From Yoonia sp. BS5-3 (GTDB lineage: Bacteria > Pseudomonadota > Alphaproteobacteria > Rhodobacterales > Rhodobacteraceae), in assembly GCF_038069655.2 (NCBI RefSeq), contig NZ_CP150951.2:310001-374000 (forward strand): a stretch of DNA of 64,000 nucleotides. Reading direction: 5' to 3'. The translations under genes were made by a program, and so were the position numbers. Below, piece by piece: positions 42,382 to 51,187 of this stretch (positions within the stretch are counted from its first letter, which is position 1; each line of letters opens with the position of its first letter). The notes under the pieces are model-generated. The model was not told the DNA's origin and did not search any database. It saw only the letters and a list, made by a program, of their open reading frames with translations.

Positions 42382-43550
42382 ATGACATTCGACAACGCCC
42401 CCGACCGCCGGAACACCCATTGCATCAAATGGGACGGGATGGAGGCACTTTACGGGGTCAGCCCGGATGAAGGGTTGTCAATGTGGGTCGCTGATATGGA
42501 ATTCAAGGCAGCACCGTGCATCCAAAAAGCGGTGCAAGACATGGTCGATCACGGGGTCTACGGGTATTTCGGCGATGAAAGCGCCTATCGCGGGGCGATC
42601 CAGTGGTGGATGGACACGCGGCATGGCTGGCAGATCGATCCGTCCTGGATCTTTACCACCCATGGGTTGGTGAACGGGACGGCCATGTGCGTGGATGCCT
42701 TCACCAATCCAGGCGACGGGGTGGTGCTGTTCACGCCCGTCTACCACGCCTTTGCCAAAGTGATCAAAGCGGCGGGACGGCAGGTGGTCGAATGCGAACT
42801 GACCAATACGTCCGGGCGGTACGAAATGGACTTCACCGCCTATGACGCACAAATGACCGGGAACGAGCGGATGGTGATCCTCTGCTCACCGCATAACCCC
42901 GGGGGCCGGGTCTGGACCAAGGCCGAACTGCAGGCGGTTGCGGCCTTCGCCAAACGGCATGAGCTGATCCTGGTATCAGACGAAATCCACCACGACCTGA
43001 CAATGCCCGGGGCCACACATATCCCGATGGCGCATATCGACGGGATCACAGACCGGCTGGTGATGATGACGGCCACGACAAAGACCTTCAACATCGCGGG
43101 GAGCCATTCGGGAAATGTGATCATCGAAGACCCGGACCTGCGGGCGCAGTTCGGGGCGCGGATGGCAGCACTGGGGATGTCACCCAACAGCTTCGGGCTG
43201 TTCATGGCAACAGCGGCCTACACGGCCGAAGGGGCCGCATGGGTGGATGAACTCAAGGCCTATATCAACGAAAACCGGAAAATCTTTGACGCCGGGATTA
43301 ACGCGATCCCGGGGCTGGCCTCGATGAACCTTGAGGCGACCTACCTTGCCTGGGTTGATTTCACAAATACCGGGATGAGCCGGGAAGACTTCACCAAACG
43401 GGTCGAACAAGAGGCAAAGATTGCCGCCAATCACGGGCCAACCTTCGGCACAGGGGGGACAGCTTTCTGCGGTTCAACCTCGGCGCGCCACGTGCGCAAG
43501 TCGAAGACGCAGTGGCGCGGATGCAAAAGGCGTTCAGCGACCTGCAATAG
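42382..43550 (+). pseudogene. PatB/MalY-type pyridoxal-phosphate C-S lyase with frameshift
   Basis: The product begins as a full PatB-like aminotransferase-fold enzyme: WDGMEALYGVSPDEGLSMWVADM, PHNPGGRVW, VSDEIHHDL and a PLP-lysine region TTKTFNIAGSHSGN. The frame is lost at a G6 run (43453-43458). Adding one G restores the expected end DSFLRFNLGAPRAQVEDAVA and a stop at 43548-43550; as read, the protein runs to 43593 with an unrelated tail. The start at 42382 follows AGGAGA. The family cleaves cystathionine or cysteine conjugates. It may be a sequencing error or a true slip. Confidence 0.85.
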
Positions 43551-44052
43551 ACAATCCCAAAGGGGCACCACGCCGCAGCGCTTACAAAGATGATCTGGCC
43601 AGCCAGCCTGTAGAGCTCAACGGCAAACGCGGCGCCACAACAGCTGCGGACCAAAGCCGTGCCCCCCCTTTGGTCGAGCTTCACACGGGGCATCTTCGAC
43701 CGGCTGCACACCCTAGCAAAAACCTGCAATCACAACCGCGACATAAGCAATGTGATGACCCTTTTTACGTCAGCGGTCGTTTCCACCTGCCTGGGCAATT
43801 ACAGCGGGCCCAATCCGAATAGACAAAACGCGGCCCAATGAAACAAGTATCACGCGAACGGCATTTTCGGCGCAAAAAAGTAATATTTCAATTATTCACG
43901 ACCGAAAGCACAGACCATCAACAAGCCGTGTAATTGATAAAATTACGAAACCGCAAAACACTTCATGTGCTACGAATTCAGGAAGTAAATAAATTTTACT
44001 TTCGTGCGTTCTAATAATGGCACGATCCAACTGGCATGAAGGAGTTCTAATA
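43551..44052. other. Intergenic stretch of about 500 bp without a supported gene
   Basis: Reading frames here (for example 43421-43822 on plus) show no protein-like composition or ribosome site. The base composition changes from GC-rich to AT-rich near 43840, marking the left border of an AT-richer patch that runs to about 45200. No RNA gene, repeat or terminator was recognised; the promoter of the MsrB-like gene probably lies near 43980-44030. Confidence 0.5.
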
Positions 44053-44580
44053 GTGAAACCTATTACGCGAAGAGGATTGCTGAAAAGCTCTGCGACAGCA
44101 GGTGGCTTGAGCATACTCGCAATCGATGCAAATGCTGACGTCCCGGCGGGACGCGATCCATTTGATTACGAAATTAATCGCTCTGAAGCGGAGTGGCGCG
44201 CGCTATTAAGTGATGGCGATTATTCCATACTACGCGAAGGCTCAACAGAAATACCGAAGTCCAGCCCGCTTTGGAACGAAACGCGCGAGGGCCAATATAA
44301 CTGCAAGGGTTGTGACCTGCCGCAATACAGCTCAGCGACAAAGGTTGTACTGGACAAAGGATGGTTATTTTTCACGGCTTCCGAACCAAATTCCCAACTG
44401 ATGTCGCAAGACATACAAGGCGAAATGGCCGAAGCCGTCGACCTTGACCCGTTTGATGTTCTCATAGAGGCGCATTGCAGACGTTGCGGTAGCCATATCG
44501 GACACATTCTCCCAGTCATCGGCAAAGCGCTACATTGTGTAAATGGCGCCTCGCTAAATTTCGAGGAGATATCAACCTGA
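44053..44580 (+). CDS. Exported MsrB-like methionine sulfoxide reductase
   Basis: The 175-residue protein starts with a twin-arginine signal (ITRRGLLKSSATAGGLSILA). The SelR/MsrB domain has both zinc CxxC pairs (YNCKGCDLPQYSS and HCRRCGSHIGHIL) and the resolving LHCVNGASLNF block with the catalytic Cys. The usual GWPSF motif reads GWLFF, so it is a diverged member. It probably repairs oxidised proteins in the periplasm. The GTG at 44053 has AAGGAG eight bases upstream. The AT-rich codon use is unlike that of the neighbouring genes, which suggests transfer. Confidence 0.8.
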   Translation: MKPITRRGLLKSSATAGGLSILAIDANADVPAGRDPFDYEINRSEAEWRALLSDGDYSILREGSTEIPKSSPLWNETREGQYNCKGCDLPQYSSATKVVLDKGWLFFTASEPNSQLMSQDIQGEMAEAVDLDPFDVLIEAHCRRCGSHIGHILPVIGKALHCVNGASLNFEEIST

Positions 44581-44869
44581 AAATGAGATTTTCCGAAATC
44601 TAATTACACGCATCGGCAAATAGAAGATCGTTATATTGCAACAGCAATTTAGCGACCAGTTTTTTGCGGCCTGTAACCAGAATCGATATTAACAACAAAT
44701 AGGAGGGGCACTCAAAATACAAACCTACTTGCATCAAATTTTTCGTGGATCGGAAATATATCGATCCTAATTGACGCATCAATAGACTAAGTAAAACACT
44801 ACCTATAATTGTAAGATTGCACAAGTCTAATTCGCAAACTTACATGAATAGGAATTTTGGAGATACGAA
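44581..44869. other. AT-rich intergenic stretch
   Basis: A 289-bp region separates the MsrB-like gene and the small secreted protein gene. A 74-codon frame on the minus strand (44600-44824) has no ribosome site and an implausible product. The stretch TTTTTGCGGCC and several TA-rich blocks are seen, but no clear terminator or promoter can be fixed. Confidence 0.4.
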
Positions 44870-45214
44870 ATGAAAAAGATACTATTAGCTACTGCAATGA
44901 TGGCAGCAATGACGACAGCTGCGACTGCACAAAACATGTTCGCACTGATGGGCGACCAGAGTGCTTCAAACACCATCATCATTGAACCACTCAATGCGAC
45001 TGCCGATGGTTATGTCGCTGTGTATGATCACCATACCGGCGTTGTCGGTGACCTGTTGGGTGTGGCACGCGTTTATGAAGGTGCCAACAGCCAGACACGC
45101 GTTCAAGTTGGACGTACTGTGAACAGAGACGTCATCGCGTTTCTCTTCGTCGGTAATGACTTCAGCGATCCAACGACTGCCGTTGACAGCGTCGAAATCG
45201 ACATCGAGGATTAA
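44870..45214 (+). CDS. Small secreted protein of unknown function
   Basis: The 114-residue protein has a Sec signal at 1-20 (ILLATAMMAAMTTAATAQ). The mature part is beta-rich and acidic, with DGYVAVYDHHTGVVGDLLGV followed by VYEGANSQTRVQVGRTVN. This resembles the DUF7282-type extracellular domain by memory. GGAG lies eight bases before the ATG. It has no Cys. A GC-rich hairpin follows at 45293. Confidence 0.7.
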   Translation: MKKILLATAMMAAMTTAATAQNMFALMGDQSASNTIIIEPLNATADGYVAVYDHHTGVVGDLLGVARVYEGANSQTRVQVGRTVNRDVIAFLFVGNDFSDPTTAVDSVEIDIED

Positions 45215-45292
45215 GACGACTGAGCGGTCGTTTCGGTTTCAAACCGTTTGACAAGTCAACACTCAGACGGGGTCTTTGACCCTCCGAAAGAA

Positions 45293-45322
45293 GGCGGGCG
45301 GCGCGTAAATGCACCGCCCGCC
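45293..45322 (+). terminator. Stem-loop downstream of the small secreted protein gene
   Basis: A perfect 9-bp GC stem (GGCGGGCGG and CCGCCCGCC) with a 12-base loop is followed by a second hairpin (AGCACG-CTT-CGTGCT). There is no T-run, so it is likely a 3'-end structure or a bidirectional barrier. Confidence 0.5.
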
Positions 45323-45413
45323 AGCACGCTTCGTGCTGCGCAACCCTGCGCAACGTCTCAAACTGCAAATCTCAAAACCACGCGCAAACCGCGTCGTTAA
45401 CCTTTGCGCACGG

Positions 45414-45470
45414 TCAAACTCGGCGACCGATCAGCCCTGCAGGTACAAAGTCAGGCCGCGCAGTGTCACG
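45414..45470 (-). pseudogene. Remnant of the tail of the gene at 47346
   Basis: The last residues encoded here on the minus strand (RPDFVPAGLIGRR) repeat almost exactly the C-terminus of the protein encoded at 47346-47693 (RPDFVPAGLIGR), and the DNA is similar as well. Upstream the similarity stops. It looks like the end of a duplicated copy, otherwise lost. Confidence 0.6.
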
Positions 45471-45498
45471 TGACGGCCCTCTGACAAGGGGCATGGTT

Positions 45499-45915
45499 CT
45501 ACAACGCCCGCACCCGGTTGTTGCGGGCGTTATGCTCAAGCGTAACGAGACCAAGCAGCTCCAGCGTGGGGGCGACATAATTGGCAAAACGGCCACGATA
45601 CCCTTTGCGCAAGCCATAGTAACCGCCAACCGGATTATCCGCAGAGCGGGCCCAATGCTCAAGCGTGCCTTCCTTGGTGGGCTTGCCCTCATCCGCATTG
45701 CCCAGCGGCATCCAGTCACCATGGGCTCTCAGCATGGCATGGGCATCGTCCAAAGCGCGCAATTGATAGGACAAACGGGTTTTGCCAACCTGCACCACAA
45801 GAGCAGCCGGGTCTTGTGTCTCATCCTTCCAAACTAGAAACTCAGACGTCAAAGGCGGCGTTTTCAATATCCACGGGTCATCCGGCAGGCCCGATCCAAA
45901 AGTCACATCTGTCAT
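45499..45915 (-). CDS. Conserved hypothetical protein
   Basis: The 138-residue soluble protein has possible conserved blocks PWILKTPPLTSEFLVWKDE and HWARSADNPVGGYYGLRKGY. The ATG at 45915 overlaps the stop of the SRPBCC gene (ATG-TGATG), with GGAG ahead; a GTG one codon upstream is also possible. No family is named with confidence. It is co-transcribed with the SRPBCC-domain gene. Confidence 0.65.
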   Translation of the reverse strand: MTDVTFGSGLPDDPWILKTPPLTSEFLVWKDETQDPAALVVQVGKTRLSYQLRALDDAHAMLRAHGDWMPLGNADEGKPTKEGTLEHWARSADNPVGGYYGLRKGYRGRFANYVAPTLELLGLVTLEHNARNNRVRAL

Positions 45916-46331
45916 CACATCTCCGCCTTTGCCTTCAGGGCCTGTGCAAATTTTTCAAAACTTGGGGTCAGATCAGGCATTGATTTTGTGATCAGCCCCG
46001 ACATCAGCCCAGTGAAGGTCTCGCGCATCTCAAACACGCAGCCATTATCATGTGGGGTCAGCGTGAACCGGCGCAGCCCGGTGAACAGACCCAATGGCAT
46101 GCCGCCACGCCAGACCAACTGCCTTTGGGCATCAAAATGTTCCACCCGTAAAACAAAGGCCCGGTTGGGCGCAACCTCTGACCACAGTTTCAAACGCGCA
46201 CCAGGCGCGATCTGCCCTTCAAACCGCAGGATACCAAAAGGCTGCGGGTCCTTGGGCATCTGCACGGTCAATACCTGCCACAGCTTCTGCGGTGTTGCGG
46301 CGATATCGATCCGAATTTCATAGCTTTTCAT
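45915..46331 (-). CDS. SRPBCC-domain protein
   Basis: The 138-residue protein of the START/polyketide-cyclase fold starts KSYEIRIDIAATPQKLWQVL and continues with the SEVAPNRAFVLRVEH strand pattern and a C-terminal helix (PSFEKFAQALKAKAE). It probably binds a hydrophobic ligand; the ligand is unknown. It is divergent from a YafY-type regulator 75 bp away, which may control it. Confidence 0.8.
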   Translation of the reverse strand: MKSYEIRIDIAATPQKLWQVLTVQMPKDPQPFGILRFEGQIAPGARLKLWSEVAPNRAFVLRVEHFDAQRQLVWRGGMPLGLFTGLRRFTLTPHDNGCVFEMRETFTGLMSGLITKSMPDLTPSFEKFAQALKAKAEM

Positions 46332-46406
46332 GATCCATCCTTGTCTTGACCTCTGCAGCGGTATCAGCCCTTATATGACACCTTTTGTCATATTTGGATT
46401 TCCGCC

Positions 46407-47063
46407 ATGCGCGCCGCCAGATTGCTGCAAATCCTGCTCATTTTACAAAACCGGGGGCGGCAAACCTCTGCAGAATTGGCACATGAATTAGAGGTAACCC
46501 CCCGGACCATCCTGCGTGATGTCGATGCCATGACCGAGGCCGGACTGCCGATCATTGTCTATCAGGGAAACCGGGGCGGGATTGAACTTGGGTTCAATTA
46601 CCGGACACGGCTGACCGGCTTGGCGCAGGACGAAGCGCAGGCACTGGGGCTGATCCTAAACGCGGAAAATCCGATGATCGCGGCGCTTGGGCTTGCCGGG
46701 GCAGCCGCGCAAGCCCGCACAAAACTGGTTGAGAGCTTCCCAGACAAAACCCGCGAGCACGTCAAACGCATGATGGCGCAGTTTCGTATGGTCACACCCG
46801 CACCCGATGAAGATCCTCGGGTCAAGGCATTGGCCATGGCCGTGCAAACCCGGCGCCAGACACGGATCGGCTTCACCACGCAGGCCGAGCAACTGATCCA
46901 CCCTATCGCAATGACGCTGAACGGATTTGACTGGCAGGTGAAAGATGCGCGCAGCGGCGGCTGGATCAGGCGCGAAAACTGGGGGCGCGTGAATATTTCC
47001 GCCAAACGGTTCTCAGATGATAGCGGCTTAACTGCGGCACACAGCGTTCGGCCTTTCACCTAG
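46407..47063 (+). CDS. YafY/DeoR-type transcriptional regulator, short WYL
   Basis: The 218-residue protein has an N-terminal helix-turn-helix (LLQILLILQNRGRQTSAELA, then VTPRTILRDVDAM) and a C-terminal region with WYL-like features (QLIHPIAMTLNGFDWQVKDA). Full YafY proteins have 230-330 residues; the WYL part here is short. It is divergent from the SRPBCC gene, the probable target. Confidence 0.8.
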   Translation: MRAARLLQILLILQNRGRQTSAELAHELEVTPRTILRDVDAMTEAGLPIIVYQGNRGGIELGFNYRTRLTGLAQDEAQALGLILNAENPMIAALGLAGAAAQARTKLVESFPDKTREHVKRMMAQFRMVTPAPDEDPRVKALAMAVQTRRQTRIGFTTQAEQLIHPIAMTLNGFDWQVKDARSGGWIRRENWGRVNISAKRFSDDSGLTAAHSVRPFT

Positions 47064-47103
47064 GACATCCCTTATCGCCCGGGATCATCAAAGGAGGCCG
47101 CGA

Positions 47104-47277
47104 ATGGCGATGCAGTTCAACCGCAATTCGCTCTCAGCCGGCCTCGGCTTAAGGAAAGAAAATGTCCAGCGAAGGGGGGGCTGCGCACCGTTCGGCCAAA
47201 GGGCCGTACATACTGTTTCCGTACAGCATATGTACGCAATCTGTATGGGGCAAAATCCACTCAGCACATCCGCCTAA
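47104..47277 (+). CDS. Possible small protein downstream of the YafY gene
   Basis: A 57-codon frame has a near-perfect ribosome site (AAGGAGG, six bases before ATG). The peptide is basic with one CAPF segment and covers the dispersed repeat at 47205-47249. No family is recognised. The strong ribosome site argues for translation, but the overlap with a repeat and the lack of coding-type composition keep confidence low. Confidence 0.3.
   Translation: MAMQFNRNSLSAGLGLRKENVQRRGGCAPFGQRAVHTVSVQHMYAICMGQNPLSTSA
47205..47249. repeat. 45-bp dispersed repeat, copy 1
   Basis: This element (CGTACATAC at the left, GTAC-N2-CATATGTACGC in the centre, ATCTGTAT at the right) matches 58343-58387 at about 36 of 45 positions without gaps. 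Both copies follow the 3' end of a plus-strand regulator gene. Several GTAC/ATAC half-sites in inverted order suggest a protein-binding site or a mobile fragment. Confidence 0.65.
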
Positions 47278-47345
47278 AACACTTCATATCAAGTCAACGC
47301 AGCGCGCGCTGACCCGTGCAAAATTAACGCGTTTTCACTGCGATC

Positions 47346-47693
47346 TTAGCGGCCAATCAGACCTGCAGGCACGAAATCTGGCCGCACGAAATCCGCCGCT
47401 GGCGCATTCGCTACCGGGGTCAGCCATTTGAATTCGAACACCCGCTCGCCATCCTCTGCAATCGAATTGACGACAAGACATTGGTACAAATGTTTGGGAC
47501 CATCATAGATATCAACATGGCCGCGCAGCCGCTCTGACCCTTCTAAATCAAGGGCAAAACCGCCATCCCAAAACCTGCGAATACGATAGGTATCATCGCC
47601 ATCATGCACCGATAGACGATCCTTGCGCTTCAACGCAGCTTTGCGTGCTTCTTCCAACCCCTGACGCACAGCATCAGGCAAAAACGTATACAT
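47346..47693 (-). CDS. Conserved hypothetical protein
   Basis: The 115-residue protein starts MYTFLPDAVRQGLEEARKAA and carries the blocks VHDGDDTYRIRRFWDGGFAL and KHLYQCLVVN. It ends in RPDFVPAGLIGR, which reappears in a remnant at 45414. There is no signal or membrane segment. The start was placed at 47693 because the open frame further upstream has a different composition. No function can be given. Confidence 0.65.
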   Translation of the reverse strand: MYTFLPDAVRQGLEEARKAALKRKDRLSVHDGDDTYRIRRFWDGGFALDLEGSERLRGHVDIYDGPKHLYQCLVVNSIAEDGERVFEFKWLTPVANAPAADFVRPDFVPAGLIGR

Positions 47694-47782
47694 ACCAGCT
47701 TCCCTCCAGGCACGCTTAAGCATGCCCTGAAGAAGGTAAATATCAAGTAACAAAATTCGGGATAACGCTGCGGCGCATGAAA

Positions 47783-48550
47783 TTAAGCCTTTGCGGTGGG
47801 GCGCAGCACATGGGTTTTGGTGGCATCATAAAGCGCACTATCGGGAAACCCATGCGAATCGGCCAATGCAGGCCCGACCAAAATCAACGCCGTCCGGGTA
47901 ATCTTCGCCTCCCGCACCCGCGCCCGCACATCCGTCAATGTGCCGCGAATAATCATCTGATCTGGCCAACCAACGCGGTACACCACGGCCACCGGGCAAT
48001 CCGCCCCATAGTGCGGCAACAGCTGACGTTCGATCTCACGCAGGGCGCGAATACCCAGATGAATGGCCAATGTGGCACCGGTCCGCGCAAAGTTTTCTAA
48101 CGTCTCGCCCGCAGGCATGCCCGTCGACTGCATCGACACCCGGGTCAGCACGATGGATTGCGCCACTTCGGGCACGGTCAATTCAGTCCCCAACGCCGCC
48201 GCCGCCGCCGTGTATGCAGGCACACCAGGAATAATCTGGTAGTCGACACCATCGGCCTTCAGGCGGCGGATCTGCTCGGCGATTGCGCCATAAAGCGACG
48301 GATCTCCCGAATGGACGCGGGCGACATCCAGGCCGGCGGCATGGGCTTTCATGATCTCGGCATGTGTCTCACCCAGGGTCATGGGGGCAGTATCCATCAC
48401 CAGGGCATCTTCAGGGGCGCAGGCCACAACGGCCTCTGGAACCAGTGACCCGGCATAAAGACATACGCGGCAATCGCCGATAATCCGGGCCGCTTTCAGT
48501 GTCAGCAATTCCGGATCGCCCGGACCTGCACCAATAAAATAGACAGTCAT
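47783..48550 (-). CDS. cobM: Precorrin-4 C11-methyltransferase
   Basis: The 255-residue SAM-dependent tetrapyrrole methylase has VYFIGAGPGDPELLTLKAAR at the start, LYAGSLVPEAV, VHSGDPSLYGAIAEQ and the GVPAYTAAAAALG loop. It methylates C11 of precorrin-4. The start at 48550 fits the family; the longer frame is spurious. It is the last gene of the cobalamin operon, 55 bp after the CbiG-CobJ gene. Confidence 0.95.
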   Translation of the reverse strand: MTVYFIGAGPGDPELLTLKAARIIGDCRVCLYAGSLVPEAVVACAPEDALVMDTAPMTLGETHAEIMKAHAAGLDVARVHSGDPSLYGAIAEQIRRLKADGVDYQIIPGVPAYTAAAAALGTELTVPEVAQSIVLTRVSMQSTGMPAGETLENFARTGATLAIHLGIRALREIERQLLPHYGADCPVAVVYRVGWPDQMIIRGTLTDVRARVREAKITRTALILVGPALADSHGFPDSALYDATKTHVLRPTAKA

Positions 48551-48605
48551 GACTGCTCCTTTCGGGATGGTGGGCTGGGGCGCGTTTCGCAAGCGCGAAA
48601 CAGCG

Positions 48606-50450
48606 TCAGCCCGCCAGATCCCCATCAATTTTGCGCGCATACCCGCGCGGCGTGTACATACGGTGGCCGTCACCCAATGCGGCCAACCGAGAATGAGACG
48701 AACCAACCAGCACAACGGTCAACATATCCACCTCATCAACATCCAATTCATCCAGCCGGCGATAGCGCACACTCTCTTCGGGGCGGCCAAGGGACGAGGC
48801 CAGCATCACCGGCGTATCGGCGGGGCGATGGGCCAGCAGAATATCCCGGGCCTCAGCCAACAAAGTCCGGCGGCGCTTTGAAACAGGGTTGTAAAAGGCA
48901 ATGACAAAATCACCCTCTGCCGCAGCCTTCAGGCGCTTGATGATATCCGCGCGCGGGGTCAGCAAATCAGACAGCGAAATCGCACAAAAATCATGACCCA
49001 GCGGCGCGCCCGCGCGGGCTGCGGCCCCTTGCAAAGCGCTCACCCCAGGCGAGCAGACCACCTCAACCCGCCGGGCGGCATCCGATACACCCATTTGATC
49101 CGGGCCACGATCAAGCAGCTCAAAGACCAGCGCGCCCATCGCATAGATCCCGGCATCACCCGAACAAACCAGGGCAACGTTCAAGCCCTTGGCCGCCTGT
49201 TCCAGCGCATAACGGCATCTATCCTCTTCACCCCCCAGCGGAAAATCTGACCGGGTTTTACCAGCAGCCAGGGGACCCAGCAGATCGATGTAAAGCCCAT
49301 AGCCCACCAGCTCGTCCGCATCGGCCACCAGTTTTGACACTTCAGGCGTGCGCCAGGTGGCTTGGCCCGGACCGATGCCGACAACAGAAAGCCGGCCACG
49401 CGCCCGGCCTTTCAAACCAATCAAAGGCTGATCGGCAACAGCAAGTGCACAGGTCGCATTGGCCGATTTGCGTTTCGGCAAGGCCAGGACCGCTTCATCG
49501 GCTTGGGCCAAAGCGGCAGCCTCTGCAACGCCATGGGTGCCTACTTCCGCAAAAACAACATCCGATGGGGTCATCAGCCGCGGGGTCTCCGCTTCAAGCG
49601 TTTGGGCTTCAAAAACGCGCAAAGGCACGCCAAAACGCTGGGCCAGCGCATGAATAGCCGGTTCATCCGCTTTCAGAGTCAAAGTACTGACCGAATGAAG
49701 CGCTGCAGGAATAATATTCGCCTCGGCCAGCCCATCGGCGACCAGGGCAGCCATCTCATCGGCAGGGCAATTTCGGGCGCAGCCCACGCCAAGGGCGTAT
49801 TTTTGCGGCGCAAACTGAATGTGATCCGGGCCAAGATCGGGGACAGGATGAACCGTGCAAGTGATGCGCAAGCCATCCCCCTTTGGCAGGTGATGCAGCC
49901 ACGCCGCGCCCGTGGCATCTGGGCCCACAAGCTGCACGCCGCCGCCCGACAGCAACAAGGCCATGGCCTCTTTGGCGTGCTGAGGATTGACCAACCGCCA
50001 TCCCGCAGGCGGGGCATCCAGGGCCACGCCCAGCGCCACATCGCCCGCCGTGGTGACAGCCGCGACAGCCTGCAGCCCTTCGGCAATGTCGGCCGCCAAC
50101 CTATTCGCCCCGCGATGCCCGCCCAAAAGGGGCACAACAACAGCACCATCATCGGACACGGACAAAACCGGGGGCTCGGTCCGCTTATCGGCCAGCAGCG
50201 GCGCCACAGCCCGGATCAAAATCCCAGAGGCACAGACACCGATTACAGGCACACCGGCGGCAAATAAATCGCGGGCGTGCTCCAGCGCATTGGGAAAAAA
50301 CGCATCGGCCTGCGCGACACGGCCCGCACGGCCATGGACCTGGGCATCCAGCAGCCGCGCGACACGATGGGCCGTTGGCTCACCAGAGCGCGACAAGGCC
50401 AAAACAACAGGTTTGCGCACAACATCCGGCGCGGCGGGCTTCACAACCAT
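48606..50450 (-). CDS. cobJ: Fusion of CbiG/CobE and precorrin-3B C17-methyltransferase CobJ
   Basis: In this 614-residue protein, residues 1-345 match CbiG: an N-terminal domain with GVPVIGVCASGILIRAVAPL and LLGGHRGANRLA, and a C-terminal CobE-like part with ALGVGCARNCPADEMAALV. Residues from about 352 are CobJ: LSVVGIGPGQATWRTPEV, VCSGDAGIYAMGALVFEL, IAFYNPVSKRR. CobJ contracts the ring by C17 methylation; CbiG opens the lactone in the anaerobic route, while CobE is its aerobic counterpart. The start overlaps the cobI stop by 10 bp. Confidence 0.92.
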   Translation of the reverse strand: MVVKPAAPDVVRKPVVLALSRSGEPTAHRVARLLDAQVHGRAGRVAQADAFFPNALEHARDLFAAGVPVIGVCASGILIRAVAPLLADKRTEPPVLSVSDDGAVVVPLLGGHRGANRLAADIAEGLQAVAAVTTAGDVALGVALDAPPAGWRLVNPQHAKEAMALLLSGGGVQLVGPDATGAAWLHHLPKGDGLRITCTVHPVPDLGPDHIQFAPQKYALGVGCARNCPADEMAALVADGLAEANIIPAALHSVSTLTLKADEPAIHALAQRFGVPLRVFEAQTLEAETPRLMTPSDVVFAEVGTHGVAEAAALAQADEAVLALPKRKSANATCALAVADQPLIGLKGRARGRLSVVGIGPGQATWRTPEVSKLVADADELVGYGLYIDLLGPLAAGKTRSDFPLGGEEDRCRYALEQAAKGLNVALVCSGDAGIYAMGALVFELLDRGPDQMGVSDAARRVEVVCSPGVSALQGAAARAGAPLGHDFCAISLSDLLTPRADIIKRLKAAAEGDFVIAFYNPVSKRRRTLLAEARDILLAHRPADTPVMLASSLGRPEESVRYRRLDELDVDEVDMLTVVLVGSSHSRLAALGDGHRMYTPRGYARKIDGDLAG

Positions 50451-51187
50451 GGATCTGCCCCTTTCGTCAGTAAAATCATGGAAAAATAGGGGGCGTTCTC
50501 GGGGGCATCGGCCAGCGGCAGGACAACCTCCTGCGGCAGACTGGCGCGTTCAATATAAACAGCCGCATCGGTCAGACCCAAAGCGTCAATCACCTGGCGG
50601 ATTTTGGGCAGATGGCGGCCAACCTTCATAATTGCGACACTTTCAGCGTCCGCGATCCGGGCGCGCAGCTCATCCTCGGACAAGGGGCCAGGCAGCACGG
50701 TTAACCGCTCATTACGGGCGGCAAGGGGCATGGCCGCGCGGGCGGCACAAGCAGTGATCGACGTCACGCCGGGCACAACTTCGACGTCATAACGGCCGGA
50801 CAAACGGGCGAACAGATACATGAACGAGCCATAGAAAAAAGGATCACCCTCGCACAGACAGACAACATCCTGACCACCATCCAGGGCGGCAGCGATCGCG
50901 GCCGCGCCTTTGTCATAAGCGGCCTGGGCCGGGGCACGGTCGGTAGACATCGGAACATCCATCACGATTTCCCGGGCGCCGGGCGCAATCAGATCAGCAG
51001 CAATAGCACGCGCAAAACTGTCGGCACCGGCAAGGGCAGGATAGGCAATCACAGATGCACGCTCAATCAGGCGGGCAGCACGCAAGGTGATCAGGTCCGG
51101 GGCACCGGGGCCCAGGCCCACCCCATAAAGCACCCCACGGGATGGTGGGAGGGGCGCATTGGCAGCGCCAATAGCGTCTCCCATCAT
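50441..51187 (-). CDS. cobI: Precorrin-2 C20-methyltransferase
   Basis: The 248-residue tetrapyrrole methylase has LYGVGLGPGAPDLITLRAAR, CLCEGDPFFYGSFMYLFARL and VPGVTSITACAARAAMPLA. It adds the C20 methyl group to precorrin-2 (or cobalt-precorrin-2). The ATG at 51187 overlaps the cobL stop by 4 bp; a start earlier in frame would lie inside cobL. It overlaps the next gene by 10 bp. Confidence 0.95.
   Translation of the reverse strand: MMGDAIGAANAPLPPSRGVLYGVGLGPGAPDLITLRAARLIERASVIAYPALAGADSFARAIAADLIAPGAREIVMDVPMSTDRAPAQAAYDKGAAAIAAALDGGQDVVCLCEGDPFFYGSFMYLFARLSGRYDVEVVPGVTSITACAARAAMPLAARNERLTVLPGPLSEDELRARIADAESVAIMKVGRHLPKIRQVIDALGLTDAAVYIERASLPQEVVLPLADAPENAPYFSMILLTKGADPWL

Noticed and set aside
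44600..44824. 74-codon minus-strand gene in the AT-rich gap
   Set aside because: No ribosome site, hydrophobic but irregular product, and no neighbour on that strand.
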